Shown in pieces: positions 9,485 to 19,200 of a DNA stretch of 64,000 nucleotides (its first letter is position 1; every line of letters starts with the position of its first letter). This DNA is from Ferruginibacter lapsinanis (lineage in GTDB: Bacteria; Bacteroidota; Bacteroidia; Chitinophagales; Chitinophagaceae), in NCBI RefSeq assembly GCF_020783315.1, contig NZ_CP086063.1, positions 3,391,340-3,455,339 of the forward strand. The letters run 5' to 3'. A program made the position numbers and the translations under genes. Below the pieces are notes generated by a model, which saw only the letters and a list, made by a program, of their open reading frames with translations, had not been told where the DNA came from and did no database searches.

Positions 9485-9985
9485 TTAAAATTTATCATCG
9501 GCAGTAGGACCATACAATCCCGGCACCTTGTTTCCAGTACTACGCAGGTAAACAACTAATTCTCCACGATGATGATACATGTGATTGAATAAAAAGCCCC
9601 TTACGACCTGAACCCTTGGCATCACAGGAAAAATCGGATCATCAGAGCCAGCTACCATTTTCCAATTAACAAACATGCTGTCATCAGTAGCTGCTTCCAG
9701 TGCTGCTTGAGCAAGTTTTACATTCTCTTCAAATTTTGCCACAATGTTTGCTGCTTTCGAAATATCACCTTTATCATATTTGTAAGCCGCCATATCAAAC
9801 ACATCCTGGTGCAGGGTTCCATGATACCAGTTATATACTTCAGCAATATGCGACGCTAATTGACCTGTAGACCAATTCTTTTCAGACGGCCTATAATCTA
9901 AAGCGCTATCAGGTATTGCATTTAACAATTTACGGGTATTCTCCGCTTCGTGAAGAAACTCCCCTAAGAGTGATTGTACTATCAT
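9485..9985 (-). CDS. DinB family protein
   Basis: A 166-residue four-helix-bundle protein of the DinB/YfiT superfamily. Metal-ligand candidates are His in LASHIAEVYNW and the C-terminal YHHRGELVVYLRSTG motif, both in family-typical positions. These are putative metal-dependent enzymes, in some branches thiol transferases; the role of this one is unknown. It lies 52 bp downstream of pcm on the same strand. Confidence 0.8.
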   Translation of the reverse strand: MIVQSLLGEFLHEAENTRKLLNAIPDSALDYRPSEKNWSTGQLASHIAEVYNWYHGTLHQDVFDMAAYKYDKGDISKAANIVAKFEENVKLAQAALEAATDDSMFVNWKMVAGSDDPIFPVMPRVQVVRGFLFNHMYHHRGELVVYLRSTGNKVPGLYGPTADDKF

Positions 9986-10037
9986 AACGTATGTTTTTTA
10001 TGTAAGTTGATTTCGTAAAGAAAATGGTTGCATTACA

Positions 10038-10694
10038 TTATCCGTTTTTGCCGGTAAGCATAGGTACAAAAGAAAAATTTTCAAATGCTTCCTCATAAGT
10101 ACTTCCATCTGCATTTTTGGTGATCCGTAACATGCGTTGGTGATGTCCTTCATCTACAGGGATAACCATTTTCCCCCCCGGCTTTAATTGCTGTATCAAT
10201 TTAGGCGGAATGAAAGGGGCTCCGGCAGTAATAATCACTTTATCAAACGGTGCGTAAGTTGGTAATCCTTCGTATCCATCTCCATAAAAAAATTTTATGT
10301 TAGGATATTTAGATTTAAAAATAAATTGTTTTGTTTTATCGTAAAGTTTTTTTTGTCTTTCAATGGTACACACATTTGCCCCCATTTCTGCTAAAACGCT
10401 CGATTGATAGATACTCCCTGTACCAATTTCCAAAACTTTATCAAATGGTTTGATTTGTAGTAATTGAGTTTGATAAGCAACAGTATATGGTTGTGAAATG
10501 GTTTGACCTTCGCCAATAGGGAATGCTTTATCTTCATAAGCGATTTCGTCAAATGCACTATCCAGAAAAAAATGACGTGGAATATTATTGATAGCTGTTA
10601 ATACTTTTTCATCAGTGATTCCCTTGCTTCTCAAAAGATCAACCAACTTTTTTCTCAATCCTTTATGGCGATAAGTGTCCTCAAAAACTCTCAT
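10038..10694 (-). CDS. pcm: Protein-L-isoaspartate O-methyltransferase
   Basis: A 218-residue SAM-dependent enzyme that methylates isoaspartyl residues in damaged proteins, starting their repair in the cytoplasm. Motifs are IPRHFF near residue 40, the AFPIGEGQTISQPYTVA substrate loop and the SAM-binding motif LEIGTGSIYQSSVLAEMG. The usual GTGSGYQ has Ile in place of the second Gly, a minor deviation. The post-motif VIITAGAPFIPPKLIQQLKPGGKMVIPV is intact. Length and domain order are normal. A minus-strand TATATTTG box lies just before the start. Confidence 0.92.
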   Translation of the reverse strand: MRVFEDTYRHKGLRKKLVDLLRSKGITDEKVLTAINNIPRHFFLDSAFDEIAYEDKAFPIGEGQTISQPYTVAYQTQLLQIKPFDKVLEIGTGSIYQSSVLAEMGANVCTIERQKKLYDKTKQFIFKSKYPNIKFFYGDGYEGLPTYAPFDKVIITAGAPFIPPKLIQQLKPGGKMVIPVDEGHHQRMLRITKNADGSTYEEAFENFSFVPMLTGKNG

Positions 10695-10699
10695 AGCTG

Positions 10700-10707
10700 C
10701 AAATATA
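10700..10707 (-). promoter_or_regulatory. Bacteroidota -7 box upstream of pcm
   Basis: TATATTTG on the minus strand fits the TAnnTTTG consensus, 6 bp before the pcm start. No clear -33 TTTG is seen. Confidence 0.4.
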
Positions 10708-10720
10708 AATCAAGTAATAA

Positions 10721-11308
10721 TCATTCTTCTATAAAACCCCATTCATCTCTTAAGATATTTAACTGATCTCCTGCAAGCTTAGGCTCAGCGTAGTGTCCGG
10801 CATTATTTTTTTGCCTGAATGCTTCGTACAAAGTAACAGCACATGCTACTGAAATATTTAAAGATTTGATAATACCTACCTGAGGAATAATAAAGTTTCC
10901 ATCGGCCATAGCAATGATCTCTTCGCTTACCCCGCTATGTTCATTACCAAATACCAACGCCACAGGTTCTGTAAGGTTTAACTCATGTAAACCAACTGCA
11001 TCTGTGCTTAAATGTGTGGTGTATATCTTTTTGAATTTTTTTCTCAAGGCGACAAAACATGCTGCTGCATCTGTAAACTGATGGATCGTCAGCCATTTTG
11101 CAGCACTGGACGAACTTCTTGCACCGAATTTTCTATGCGGAGGAATTTTATGATTTAAGATGTATATATCTTGAATACCCACCGCATCGCAGGTACGCAT
11201 TACGGCTGATATGTTGTGTGGATCAAAAACATTTTCTAATACAACTGTTAGATCGGGTTGACGTTTATTCAATACACTTGTCAGGCGTTCAGTTCTTTCA
11301 GGAGTCAT
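10721..11308 (-). CDS. TrmH/SpoU family RNA 2'-O-methyltransferase
   Basis: A 195-residue SPOUT-class methyltransferase. The three SpoU motifs are present: motif 1 in VLENVFDPHNISAVMRTCDAVGI, motif 2 in VALVFGNEHSGVSEE, and motif 3 in IPQVGIIKSLNISVACAVTLYEA, which form the knotted SAM pocket. The lack of an N-terminal RNA-binding extension and the length fit the tRNA (Gm18) methyltransferase TrmH, but rRNA targets cannot be excluded. The gene stands alone, with ~40 bp to the neighbours on the same strand. Confidence 0.88.
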   Translation of the reverse strand: MTPERTERLTSVLNKRQPDLTVVLENVFDPHNISAVMRTCDAVGIQDIYILNHKIPPHRKFGARSSSSAAKWLTIHQFTDAAACFVALRKKFKKIYTTHLSTDAVGLHELNLTEPVALVFGNEHSGVSEEIIAMADGNFIIPQVGIIKSLNISVACAVTLYEAFRQKNNAGHYAEPKLAGDQLNILRDEWGFIEE

Positions 11309-11347
11309 ACATCAAAATAAACGACTTAAAATGAAATAAGAAAATAT

Positions 11348-12325
11348 TTATAGAAATTGATTCTTTACATGAATGATCTCTGCGGCAATACTGACCGCTA
11401 TTTCTTCGGTAGTTTGACTTTTGATCGGCAGCCCGATAGGTGCGTATATATTTTTCAGTACTTCATCGCTGAGACCTTCTGCTTCAAATTCTTTGAACAA
11501 TGTTGCAATTTTTGTTCTGCTACCCAATAAACCAAAATACCCAAATTGTCTGCCGGCCAATGTTTCTACAACGACCTTGTCAGTACGATAGCCAACTGTC
11601 ATAACCACCACATATATATTTGCTCCTGAAGAAATGATCTCCGAAAGTTTTGTATAATCTTCCACAATTGTTTTGGCATGAACAAAATCATTCTGTTCAA
11701 ACGTATTCAACTCCTGTCGGTCATCATATAGATGAATATAAAAATCCATTGTGCTCATTATCTGAGATAATGCCAGAGAACAATGCCCTGCCCCTATAAT
11801 ATGTAAGTGATTTTTGTAGCCGGTCTTTTCCTGGTATAAAAAATCAAATTCATTTTGTAGTTTGAAATAAAAATTTTGAGCCGGTATTGCTGTAGAGAAT
11901 GAGATACCATCCTGAGAAAGTTCAAAAGTGCCGTTCTTATTTTGTTGAAGCGATGAGATCAAATTATCAATATACCTGATATCCTTTTGTTGAATGGTAT
12001 ATAAAAAAATTGTTTGTTCGCCGGAGCAGATCATTCCACTTTGGTCTCTTTTTGCAGATTTGCTGTGCACTTGTTTCTTAATAGTTGCCTCCTCATGACT
12101 TACACCTTCTAGCTTCAACCTTTCCTTTGCCATTTCAACAAACTTATGCTCCATAATTCCTCCACCCATTGAACCACTCATTTCACCAACAGCATTTACG
12201 GCCATCATGAATCCTTGTCTGCCGGGGCTGCTGCCTTTGCTCTCTAATACATAGAGCAACATCACTTCTATATTTTGCTGAAGACTTTGTTGAATGAAGA
12301 GCCAGGTTTGCAATGTTTTTTTCAT
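11348..12325 (-). CDS. xdhC: XdhC family molybdenum-cofactor insertion protein
   Basis: A 325-residue protein. The N-terminal XdhC/CoxI domain (residues ~10-75) carries SSPGRQGFMMAVNAVGEMSGSMGGGIMEHKFVEMA. The C-terminal XdhC Rossmann domain starts at HLHIIGAGHCSLALSQIMSTM and has the family-typical GLLGSRTKIATLFKEF and APIGLPIKSQTTEEIAVSIAAEII. XdhC proteins bind sulfurated molybdenum cofactor and load it into xanthine dehydrogenase. It is the last gene of the xdhA-xdhB-xdhC operon, 7 bp downstream of xdhB, consistent with serving that enzyme. Confidence 0.9.
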   Translation of the reverse strand: MKKTLQTWLFIQQSLQQNIEVMLLYVLESKGSSPGRQGFMMAVNAVGEMSGSMGGGIMEHKFVEMAKERLKLEGVSHEEATIKKQVHSKSAKRDQSGMICSGEQTIFLYTIQQKDIRYIDNLISSLQQNKNGTFELSQDGISFSTAIPAQNFYFKLQNEFDFLYQEKTGYKNHLHIIGAGHCSLALSQIMSTMDFYIHLYDDRQELNTFEQNDFVHAKTIVEDYTKLSEIISSGANIYVVVMTVGYRTDKVVVETLAGRQFGYFGLLGSRTKIATLFKEFEAEGLSDEVLKNIYAPIGLPIKSQTTEEIAVSIAAEIIHVKNQFL

Positions 12326-12332
12326 ACCTAAT

Positions 12333-14597
12333 TTATACCGTCACACTCTCTTTTGTATATAAATTCATCAGTACTTTTTCCGGAGTCATCGGAGCATCAA
12401 ATGCCGGATCAGCAACCTCATTAAAATTTTTAATTGCATTACGCAACGCAAAAAATGCACCAATGCCATACATCAAAGGAGGCTCTCCTACTGCTTTTGA
12501 ACGAAAGATAGCTAAATTATCTTTTTGTGTTTGCAAAAACTCAATACTTATTTCTTTAGGCACAGAATATATGTCCGGTACTTTATACGTTGACAACGCA
12601 TTACTACGAAGCTTACCATTTTTATCATACACCACTTCTTCCATTGTCATCCAGCCAATGCCTTGCACCAGTCCTCCCTCGATTTGTCCTCTGTCAATTA
12701 ACGGATTCATCGTAGTGCCGAAATCATGCACTAATTGCACGGCGTCAATATCGTAAGTACCACGTAAGCAATCAATCGTTGCGGTTACAATAGCTGTTCC
12801 GTAAACATGGTAAGCAAAAGGATGTCCTTTCTCTTTTGTTTTATCAAAATAAATATCCGGTGTAGAATAATGTCCGTGTTCTGATAAACTAACTCGTTTA
12901 TTATAAGTAGTAAGTACTAATTTTTTCCAATCTAATGCTGTTTGTTTTCCATTCACAAAAACAAACTCATCTTTTAATTCAATAGTGCTTTCATCTGTTT
13001 TTAATTCTTCTGCAGCCACCTTCTTAATTCGATTAAGAATTTCAGTGCAGGCTATCAATGTTGCCTTGCCATTTAGATCCGCTGTAGCACTAGCTGCACT
13101 CGGAGATGTATTGGCTATACGGTATGTATTAGTGCTGTTTACTCTCACCCTTGCAGGATCGATAGAAAACACATTGGCAACCACCTGCAATATTTTCGTG
13201 TTTACACCTTGCCCCATTTCAATAGCTCCAGTACTTACGACTACACTTCCATCGGTATATACATGCACCAGGGCTCTCGCCTGATTCATCAATGTATTGG
13301 TAAAAGAAATACCGAAACATATCGGCATAACTGCAACACCTTTTTTATGCAACTTATTTTTTGCATTAAAATCTTCGATGGCTTTTTTAGTCGCTTCGAT
13401 ATTATAATGCGCCATTGTTTTATCCCAACACTCGTTCGCTTCACTTTCTACTTTTTGTCCGTAAGGCAATTCATCTCCACTTTGCAATAAATTTTTTTGT
13501 TGAATAACTGTTGCATCTACTCCCAGTTCATCCGCAGCTTTTGCAATAGCAGCTTCAATAACAAACATACCCTGCGGACCGCCAAATCCTCTGAAGGCTG
13601 TATTGGGTGGCAAATGTGTGCGACAGCAATAAGCTGTTGCAGTTACGTTAGGAATAAAATAACTATTAGTACAATGAAATAAAGTACGTTCCATCACAGC
13701 CGGAGAAAGATCTGCCGCAGCTCCGGCATTCTGGTAAAAACTAGCTTCATATGCAATGATCTTAAAATCTTTATCCAGCCCGATCTTAAAATCAGAAGAA
13801 TATGGATGTCGTTTCCCTGTCATCCGCATATCTTCCATACGATGCAAAGAATATTTTACCGGCCTTTTGGTTACATATGTACCCAATGCACATAATGCAG
13901 CCCAAGTATTTGCCTGGTCTTCTTTCCCTCCAAATCCCCCACCCAAACGGGTTACATCAACTTCTAACTGATGCATTGGAATGCCCGTTACTTTGCTGAC
14001 AGCCCGTTGCACGGCAGTTGGCCCCTGAGTAGATGAGTATACTTTTATTACGCCATTTTCTTTCGGAATGGTATATGCACCCTGTGTTTCAATATAGAGG
14101 TGTTCCTGACCGTTAGTGTCAGCTTTGCCCTCAAAAACATGCTCACAATTTTTAAAAGCAGCGTCAATATCACCTATCTTGAATTTACGTGGCGGAATAA
14201 TTAATTCGCCTTTTGCAGCAGCTTCTCTTGGATCAACGATCACTGGCAAAAGTTCTATATCAACTTTTATCTTTTTTACCGCAGCTCTCGCCTGTTCATC
14301 AGTTTCTGCCAATACCAGTGCAACCGGCATTCCGCAAAAATGTACGTGATGATCGGCAAATAAAGGCTCATCGGGAATAATACCACCAATCTGGTTTTCA
14401 CCGGTAATATCTTTGTGTGTAAGTACACGAACCACTCCTTCACTTTTTTCTGCACCACTTACATCCAGACTGATCACTTTACCATGTGCAACAGGTGAAT
14501 CGAAACAAGCAGCATAAAGTGTTCCGGCCACAACGGCTATATCATCTAGGTAAATAGATTCGCCTCTGGTATGTGTATATGAATCAATATTTTTCAT
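12333..14597 (-). CDS. xdhB: Xanthine dehydrogenase, molybdopterin-binding subunit
   Basis: A 754-residue catalytic subunit. The small a/b-hammerhead domain is at the N-terminus (residues ~10-115). The large Moco-binding part follows with RLGGGFGGKE (~215), NTAFRGFGGPQGM with the purine-binding arginine, EMGQGVNTK with the cofactor-binding Gln, and VGEPPLMYG with the catalytic Glu near the C-terminus. These residues match true xanthine dehydrogenases rather than generic aldehyde oxidases. The enzyme oxidises hypoxanthine and xanthine to urate. It lies 10 bp downstream of the FeS/FAD subunit gene. Confidence 0.93.
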   Translation of the reverse strand: MKNIDSYTHTRGESIYLDDIAVVAGTLYAACFDSPVAHGKVISLDVSGAEKSEGVVRVLTHKDITGENQIGGIIPDEPLFADHHVHFCGMPVALVLAETDEQARAAVKKIKVDIELLPVIVDPREAAAKGELIIPPRKFKIGDIDAAFKNCEHVFEGKADTNGQEHLYIETQGAYTIPKENGVIKVYSSTQGPTAVQRAVSKVTGIPMHQLEVDVTRLGGGFGGKEDQANTWAALCALGTYVTKRPVKYSLHRMEDMRMTGKRHPYSSDFKIGLDKDFKIIAYEASFYQNAGAAADLSPAVMERTLFHCTNSYFIPNVTATAYCCRTHLPPNTAFRGFGGPQGMFVIEAAIAKAADELGVDATVIQQKNLLQSGDELPYGQKVESEANECWDKTMAHYNIEATKKAIEDFNAKNKLHKKGVAVMPICFGISFTNTLMNQARALVHVYTDGSVVVSTGAIEMGQGVNTKILQVVANVFSIDPARVRVNSTNTYRIANTSPSAASATADLNGKATLIACTEILNRIKKVAAEELKTDESTIELKDEFVFVNGKQTALDWKKLVLTTYNKRVSLSEHGHYSTPDIYFDKTKEKGHPFAYHVYGTAIVTATIDCLRGTYDIDAVQLVHDFGTTMNPLIDRGQIEGGLVQGIGWMTMEEVVYDKNGKLRSNALSTYKVPDIYSVPKEISIEFLQTQKDNLAIFRSKAVGEPPLMYGIGAFFALRNAIKNFNEVADPAFDAPMTPEKVLMNLYTKESVTV

Positions 14598-14607
14598 GAA
14601 TAATTTA

Positions 14608-16011
14608 TTATGCTATGATTTCTTCTACATTCAACTGCGGAAACAAACTAACAAAATGCGCCTTTATCAACTGACTTAATAATAATCGTTTGTAAGATTC
14701 TGTTCCTCTTGCATCACTGATTGGCATGATCTCTGTTTGGGCTATATCGATCAATCCTTGCATTGTTTCTATAGATATTTTCTTACCGGCTAAGAACGCT
14801 GAACTCTTTGGCAAAAATGCCGGAACTGGACCAACGCCTCCGGCAGATATACCAGCATTGATAATGGCATCCCCACTCATATTTAAGTAGATGGCAGTAT
14901 TAACACTGGCTATATCTAAATAAGTTCGTTTACAAACTTTTTCGAAATTAAATTTTGATGTTGCAGCAGGCAACTCAAAATATATTTTCTCAATATATTC
15001 CTCCGGATTTTTATCGAGTGTTTTATATCCTTTATATAATTTTCGCAACGGCATTTCTCTGCTAGTGGCACCATCACTTAAAACCAATTGAGCATCCAAC
15101 GACAAAAAGAAAATTGTAAGATCTCCTATAGGTGAAGCATTCACAAAATTCCCGGCTACAGTCGCCATATTTCGTATTTGTGTGCTGGAAACTAGTTTTA
15201 TGTAACGATCAAGGTCAGCAAAATGTTTTTTAAAAATCGGAGATTCTGCAATATCCGCAACAGTTACTGATGCCCCCATTATACATTTATTTCCTTGTTG
15301 CTCAATACCATTCAGCTGACTCTTATTAAACATGAAATCAATGTCTGCATGCACCATTGCTTCATGCTGCTGTACATACAGATCTGTTCCACCTCCCACA
15401 AATTTGGCATTGGATGAATTTGATTTTTCAATTCCATTGGTCTGCAACAAATAAATGGCCAACCTTTCTTTAATCGTTAAAAAATACTCGGGTAAAAATT
15501 TATTTTTTACAGCAAATGCCAAAACATCTTCGTCTTTTCTTTCGTTGATTTTATCAGTGATCTTTTGTGCTGCCCTTTCGATGGATTTATATCCGGTACA
15601 CCTGCAAATATTACCATTCACTGCATCCACTGCAGTAATATTTTTTTTGTTTATAGAATACCCTGCCAGCGAAACAATAAATCCGGGAGTACAAAAACCA
15701 CATTGTGTGGCTCCTTCATCAGCAAAGGCCTGTTGAATAAAATTCAAGCCTTCGACATTTATGCCTTCAATGGTTACAATATGCTTACCATGAGCATTAC
15801 CGATCGGCATCAGACATGAAGTAACTGAACGATATGCCAATTCCCCCTGTTGAATTTCTCCTATCAATACAGTACAGGCACCACAATCTCCTTCTCTGCA
15901 ACCGATCTTTGTTCCGGTAAGATTTTTTTCGTAACGAATAAAATCCAACAGCAAAGTACCAGCAGGCAACGATGTGCTTATTTCTTTGTTATTAAGTATG
16001 AAATGTATCAA
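14608..16011 (-). CDS. xdhA: Xanthine dehydrogenase, fused 2Fe-2S and FAD subunit
   Basis: A 467-residue electron-transfer subunit. The N-terminal plant-ferredoxin-like cluster motif is CREGDCGACTVL. The second helical cluster domain has CGFCTPGFIVSL and NICRCTGYKSIERA, giving two 2Fe-2S centres in residues 1-160. The FAD domain follows at ~190-365 with FVGGGTDLYVQ and STQIRNMATVAGNFVNASPIGD, then the CO-dehydrogenase-flavoprotein C-terminal domain. This fused layout is the bacterial XdhA form, with the Moco subunit separate. First gene of the xdh operon; 258 bp separate it from the divergent 16.3-kb gene. Confidence 0.93.
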   Translation of the reverse strand: MIHFILNNKEISTSLPAGTLLLDFIRYEKNLTGTKIGCREGDCGACTVLIGEIQQGELAYRSVTSCLMPIGNAHGKHIVTIEGINVEGLNFIQQAFADEGATQCGFCTPGFIVSLAGYSINKKNITAVDAVNGNICRCTGYKSIERAAQKITDKINERKDEDVLAFAVKNKFLPEYFLTIKERLAIYLLQTNGIEKSNSSNAKFVGGGTDLYVQQHEAMVHADIDFMFNKSQLNGIEQQGNKCIMGASVTVADIAESPIFKKHFADLDRYIKLVSSTQIRNMATVAGNFVNASPIGDLTIFFLSLDAQLVLSDGATSREMPLRKLYKGYKTLDKNPEEYIEKIYFELPAATSKFNFEKVCKRTYLDIASVNTAIYLNMSGDAIINAGISAGGVGPVPAFLPKSSAFLAGKKISIETMQGLIDIAQTEIMPISDARGTESYKRLLLSQLIKAHFVSLFPQLNVEEIIA

Positions 16012-16164
16012 GTAGACTTTGTTTTTGATAAAGTTACAAAAAACGAATTACAAAAAAGTTAGTATTAGTATCGAATTCTACAGATTTTTCTTTATTTTAT
16101 AGCTCTATTTGAAATTTTTAACTTCTATATATAGTACAAACAGGAATAAAATAAACCAATTTAC

Positions 16165-16230
16165 ATGTCAGACAAAACAAATCTGCTTACAGAAGCACTT
16201 AATGTATTTAAAAAACAAGGTGTTGTATAA
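16165..16230 (+). CDS. Possible 21-residue small ORF
   Basis: An ATG-initiated frame codes for MSDKTNLLTEALNVFKKQGVV and stops at 16230. The codons look plausible and the peptide is amphipathic. It may be a short remnant of a lost gene or a chance ORF; there is no other support. Confidence 0.15.
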   Translation: MSDKTNLLTEALNVFKKQGVV

Positions 16231-16269
16231 AAAGTTTATTTTACATTTATTTACAATACATAACAAAAT

Positions 16270-19200
16270 ATGATTTCTACGCAAAAATGTGTATGGAATA
16301 ATCAATTAAAGTGCCTGAGAATACTATTCCTCGTGGCCAGTTGCATACTATTATACAATATTCAGGTTAAGGCTCAAATGAGGCAAATCTATCTTGATAA
16401 TGCGGAAGATGACTGTGAAATAGAGAAATTATCATTTTATTCCCCATCTGAAGGTTATGTTGCATTCACCTATTTTATAGGTTATACTATCGATAGCGGA
16501 AGAACATTTACTAAGAAATTCATAACCCTAAGTAATGTTGACTTTAATGGCTATAGTGTAAATCTTACTTTTGGATTCGGTATCGAAGGAGTTAAAGCAT
16601 TTAATAAAAATGCGCTGATAGTATATGGGCACTATGGATTTATACCTGCAATACTGTATTCAACTGATGGTGGCAGTACTTTCAAACTAGTCTATCAATC
16701 ACAATTTAGTGACAATTTTAGCTGGATCAAGGACATGATCTTTCCTGAAAATAATTCTATTGGCTATGCTATAGATGATGACAGAATTTTTAAAACCATC
16801 AACGGAGGATTGACCTGGAATGTTATAGCAATACAACCTCGAAGCTTTTTTAATTATTTAGAAGCCGTTGATAATAATAACGTAATCGCTATTGCAAAAG
16901 AATATGGCTATACGAAAATGATAAAAACTTCCACTGGTGGTAGCTCCTGGCAAAATGTTACTTTACCGGCATTGCAGGATATCGGAATTTCCTATGGATA
17001 TTTTTTAACTCCTAATACAGGATGGATAAATGTTTTTGATCATGATAACAATGAATATATCTATAAAACTACCAATGGCGGGCTTTCCTGGGTTGCACAA
17101 AATGACCCAACTGTTTCCAGCTATCTATTTGAAAAAATGAAATTTATTAATGATAGTGTTGGCTATGCTATTGGAGGAGCTTTCACCATATACAAAACTA
17201 TTGACAATGGAAAAATATGGGAGCCTTTACCAAGAAATAACCAATTTACTTATCTCGGATATTCTCATAATGATTTTCAATTTATATCAAACAATCAGTT
17301 TTGGGCAGCAGGGGGACATGATTTTATTGAATTAAACACTAATGCATCCATCACTTTACCCAAAGCTTATTTTAAGGTTGAAAGAAACGGCTGTACTGTT
17401 AATTTAATCAATCATTCACGTAATGTTTATTCTTATAAATGGTTTGTAAATAACACTCAAATCAGCACTGCTTATAATACATCCTACACTCATGTTTATA
17501 ACAAACAAGCAGACACAATTAAGCTGGTAGTATCTAATGGCATTTATACTGATACACTCACTAATTATCAGTATTACAATTACCCTACCCTTATTACTGG
17601 TTTCTCTCCTTCCATTGGAACCATTGGTACAGTATTAACCATCAGCGGCAGCAATTTGGCAAGTTTCACTTCTGTAAATATTGGAGGCATACCAGCCAGT
17701 TCGGCATCATATAGTAATGATAATATTTTTGCTACAGTAGAAAATGGAGCTAGTGGCAATATCACTGTTACTTCTTTTCCCAATTGCTCTTCCAGTACTT
17801 TGAACGGATTTACTTATTATCCACCGTTGCACATAGATTTACCAGTATCTTTCAATGATACAACATTATGTAAAAATCAAAAACTTGTTGTCACTATACA
17901 AAATACAGAATTAAATGTAAGATATGAGCTGTTAGATGTTATAGGCAACTCATATGGTTACGCTAACGGGAATGGTAATACTATCTCATTTAATGTATCG
18001 AATATTACTTCTCCGGAGGGTGATTATAGAATAATGGCCACTGGTATCTCAAGTAATCTATCTATGTTTTTTACGAATTCCTTTCATATTAGTATTGAAG
18101 ATTATCCCAAATCAGATTTTACATTTAATAAAGTAAATATATTCCCCGGGGAACGTGTTGACTTTAAAAGCAGGGCTGTTAATGCAGCACAATTTGATTG
18201 GTTGTTTTACGAAAGTACAACCACTGTGAGTAGTACTGATAAAAATCCTACAAATATCAAGTACGTGAATCCCGGACAAACACTTGTTAAATTAGTTAGC
18301 ATAAGCAAAAATGGTTGTCGGGATACTCTTTCAAAAGCAGGTCCGTATGTAATTAATAATAATACAAATGAAGACAAATGTTATATAAATAATATTCCGG
18401 ATCAGGACTTATACACCACACAAAAAAATAGTGAAAAAATTCTCTCTGATTTCGATGATGGATATTTTTTAACAGGACAAGGCTATGCTCCCCAACTCAA
18501 GAGTCGTTACGGAATCTCGAAAAACATTTCTCCCAACTCCGGTAATAGCATATATCTGGCGAAGTACGCTAAAAACGGAATATTAAACTGGTACATTTAT
18601 TTTCCGAAGTCCGGAAGTTTCAACGACATTCAAAAAGATAATTCGGGTAATACATTTATTGTTGGCGAAGCCAACAAAGATGCTTTTTTAATATTATCAA
18701 ATGGCGACACTGTATTGGTTGCTGCACCACCCACTAGTGCAGCCTCTGCTTATAACGGCTTTATAATTAAATTAGATTCTTCTGGGAATTATTTGTGGCA
18801 TACTGTAATGTATAATACTGTTGCAAGACCTAATAGCAGCTACCCTATCAAAGGAGCAATTCCTGATAAATTAAAAATTAGAAATAATGCAATTTATGTT
18901 ACCGGATATTTTTCCACCAATATTAGTTATTGCAAAAACGCCAGTATAGCCAATATTATTTCGCTTACCGACCCGGGAGGAAGTACTGAAATCACCAATA
19001 ATTTCATCTCAAAAATTGATACCGAAGGCAGTGTAGTATGGAATACTTATATTGAAAATACAGGCCCCAATGCTAATATCGGAATTGACAATCTGAATAA
19101 TTTATATTTGGCAGGAAATTACAAAGGAATTGTAAAAATACATGATATCGTTAATACGTATCAGCTACCGATAAGCGATAGCTCCTATTTATTAAAATTC

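Noticed and set aside
14608..16011. CO dehydrogenase or nicotine/isoquinoline oxidase instead of xanthine dehydrogenase
   Set aside because: The fused FeS-FAD subunit, the EMGQGVNTK, AFRGFGGPQ and GEPP motifs of the partner, and the subunit split fit XDH better.
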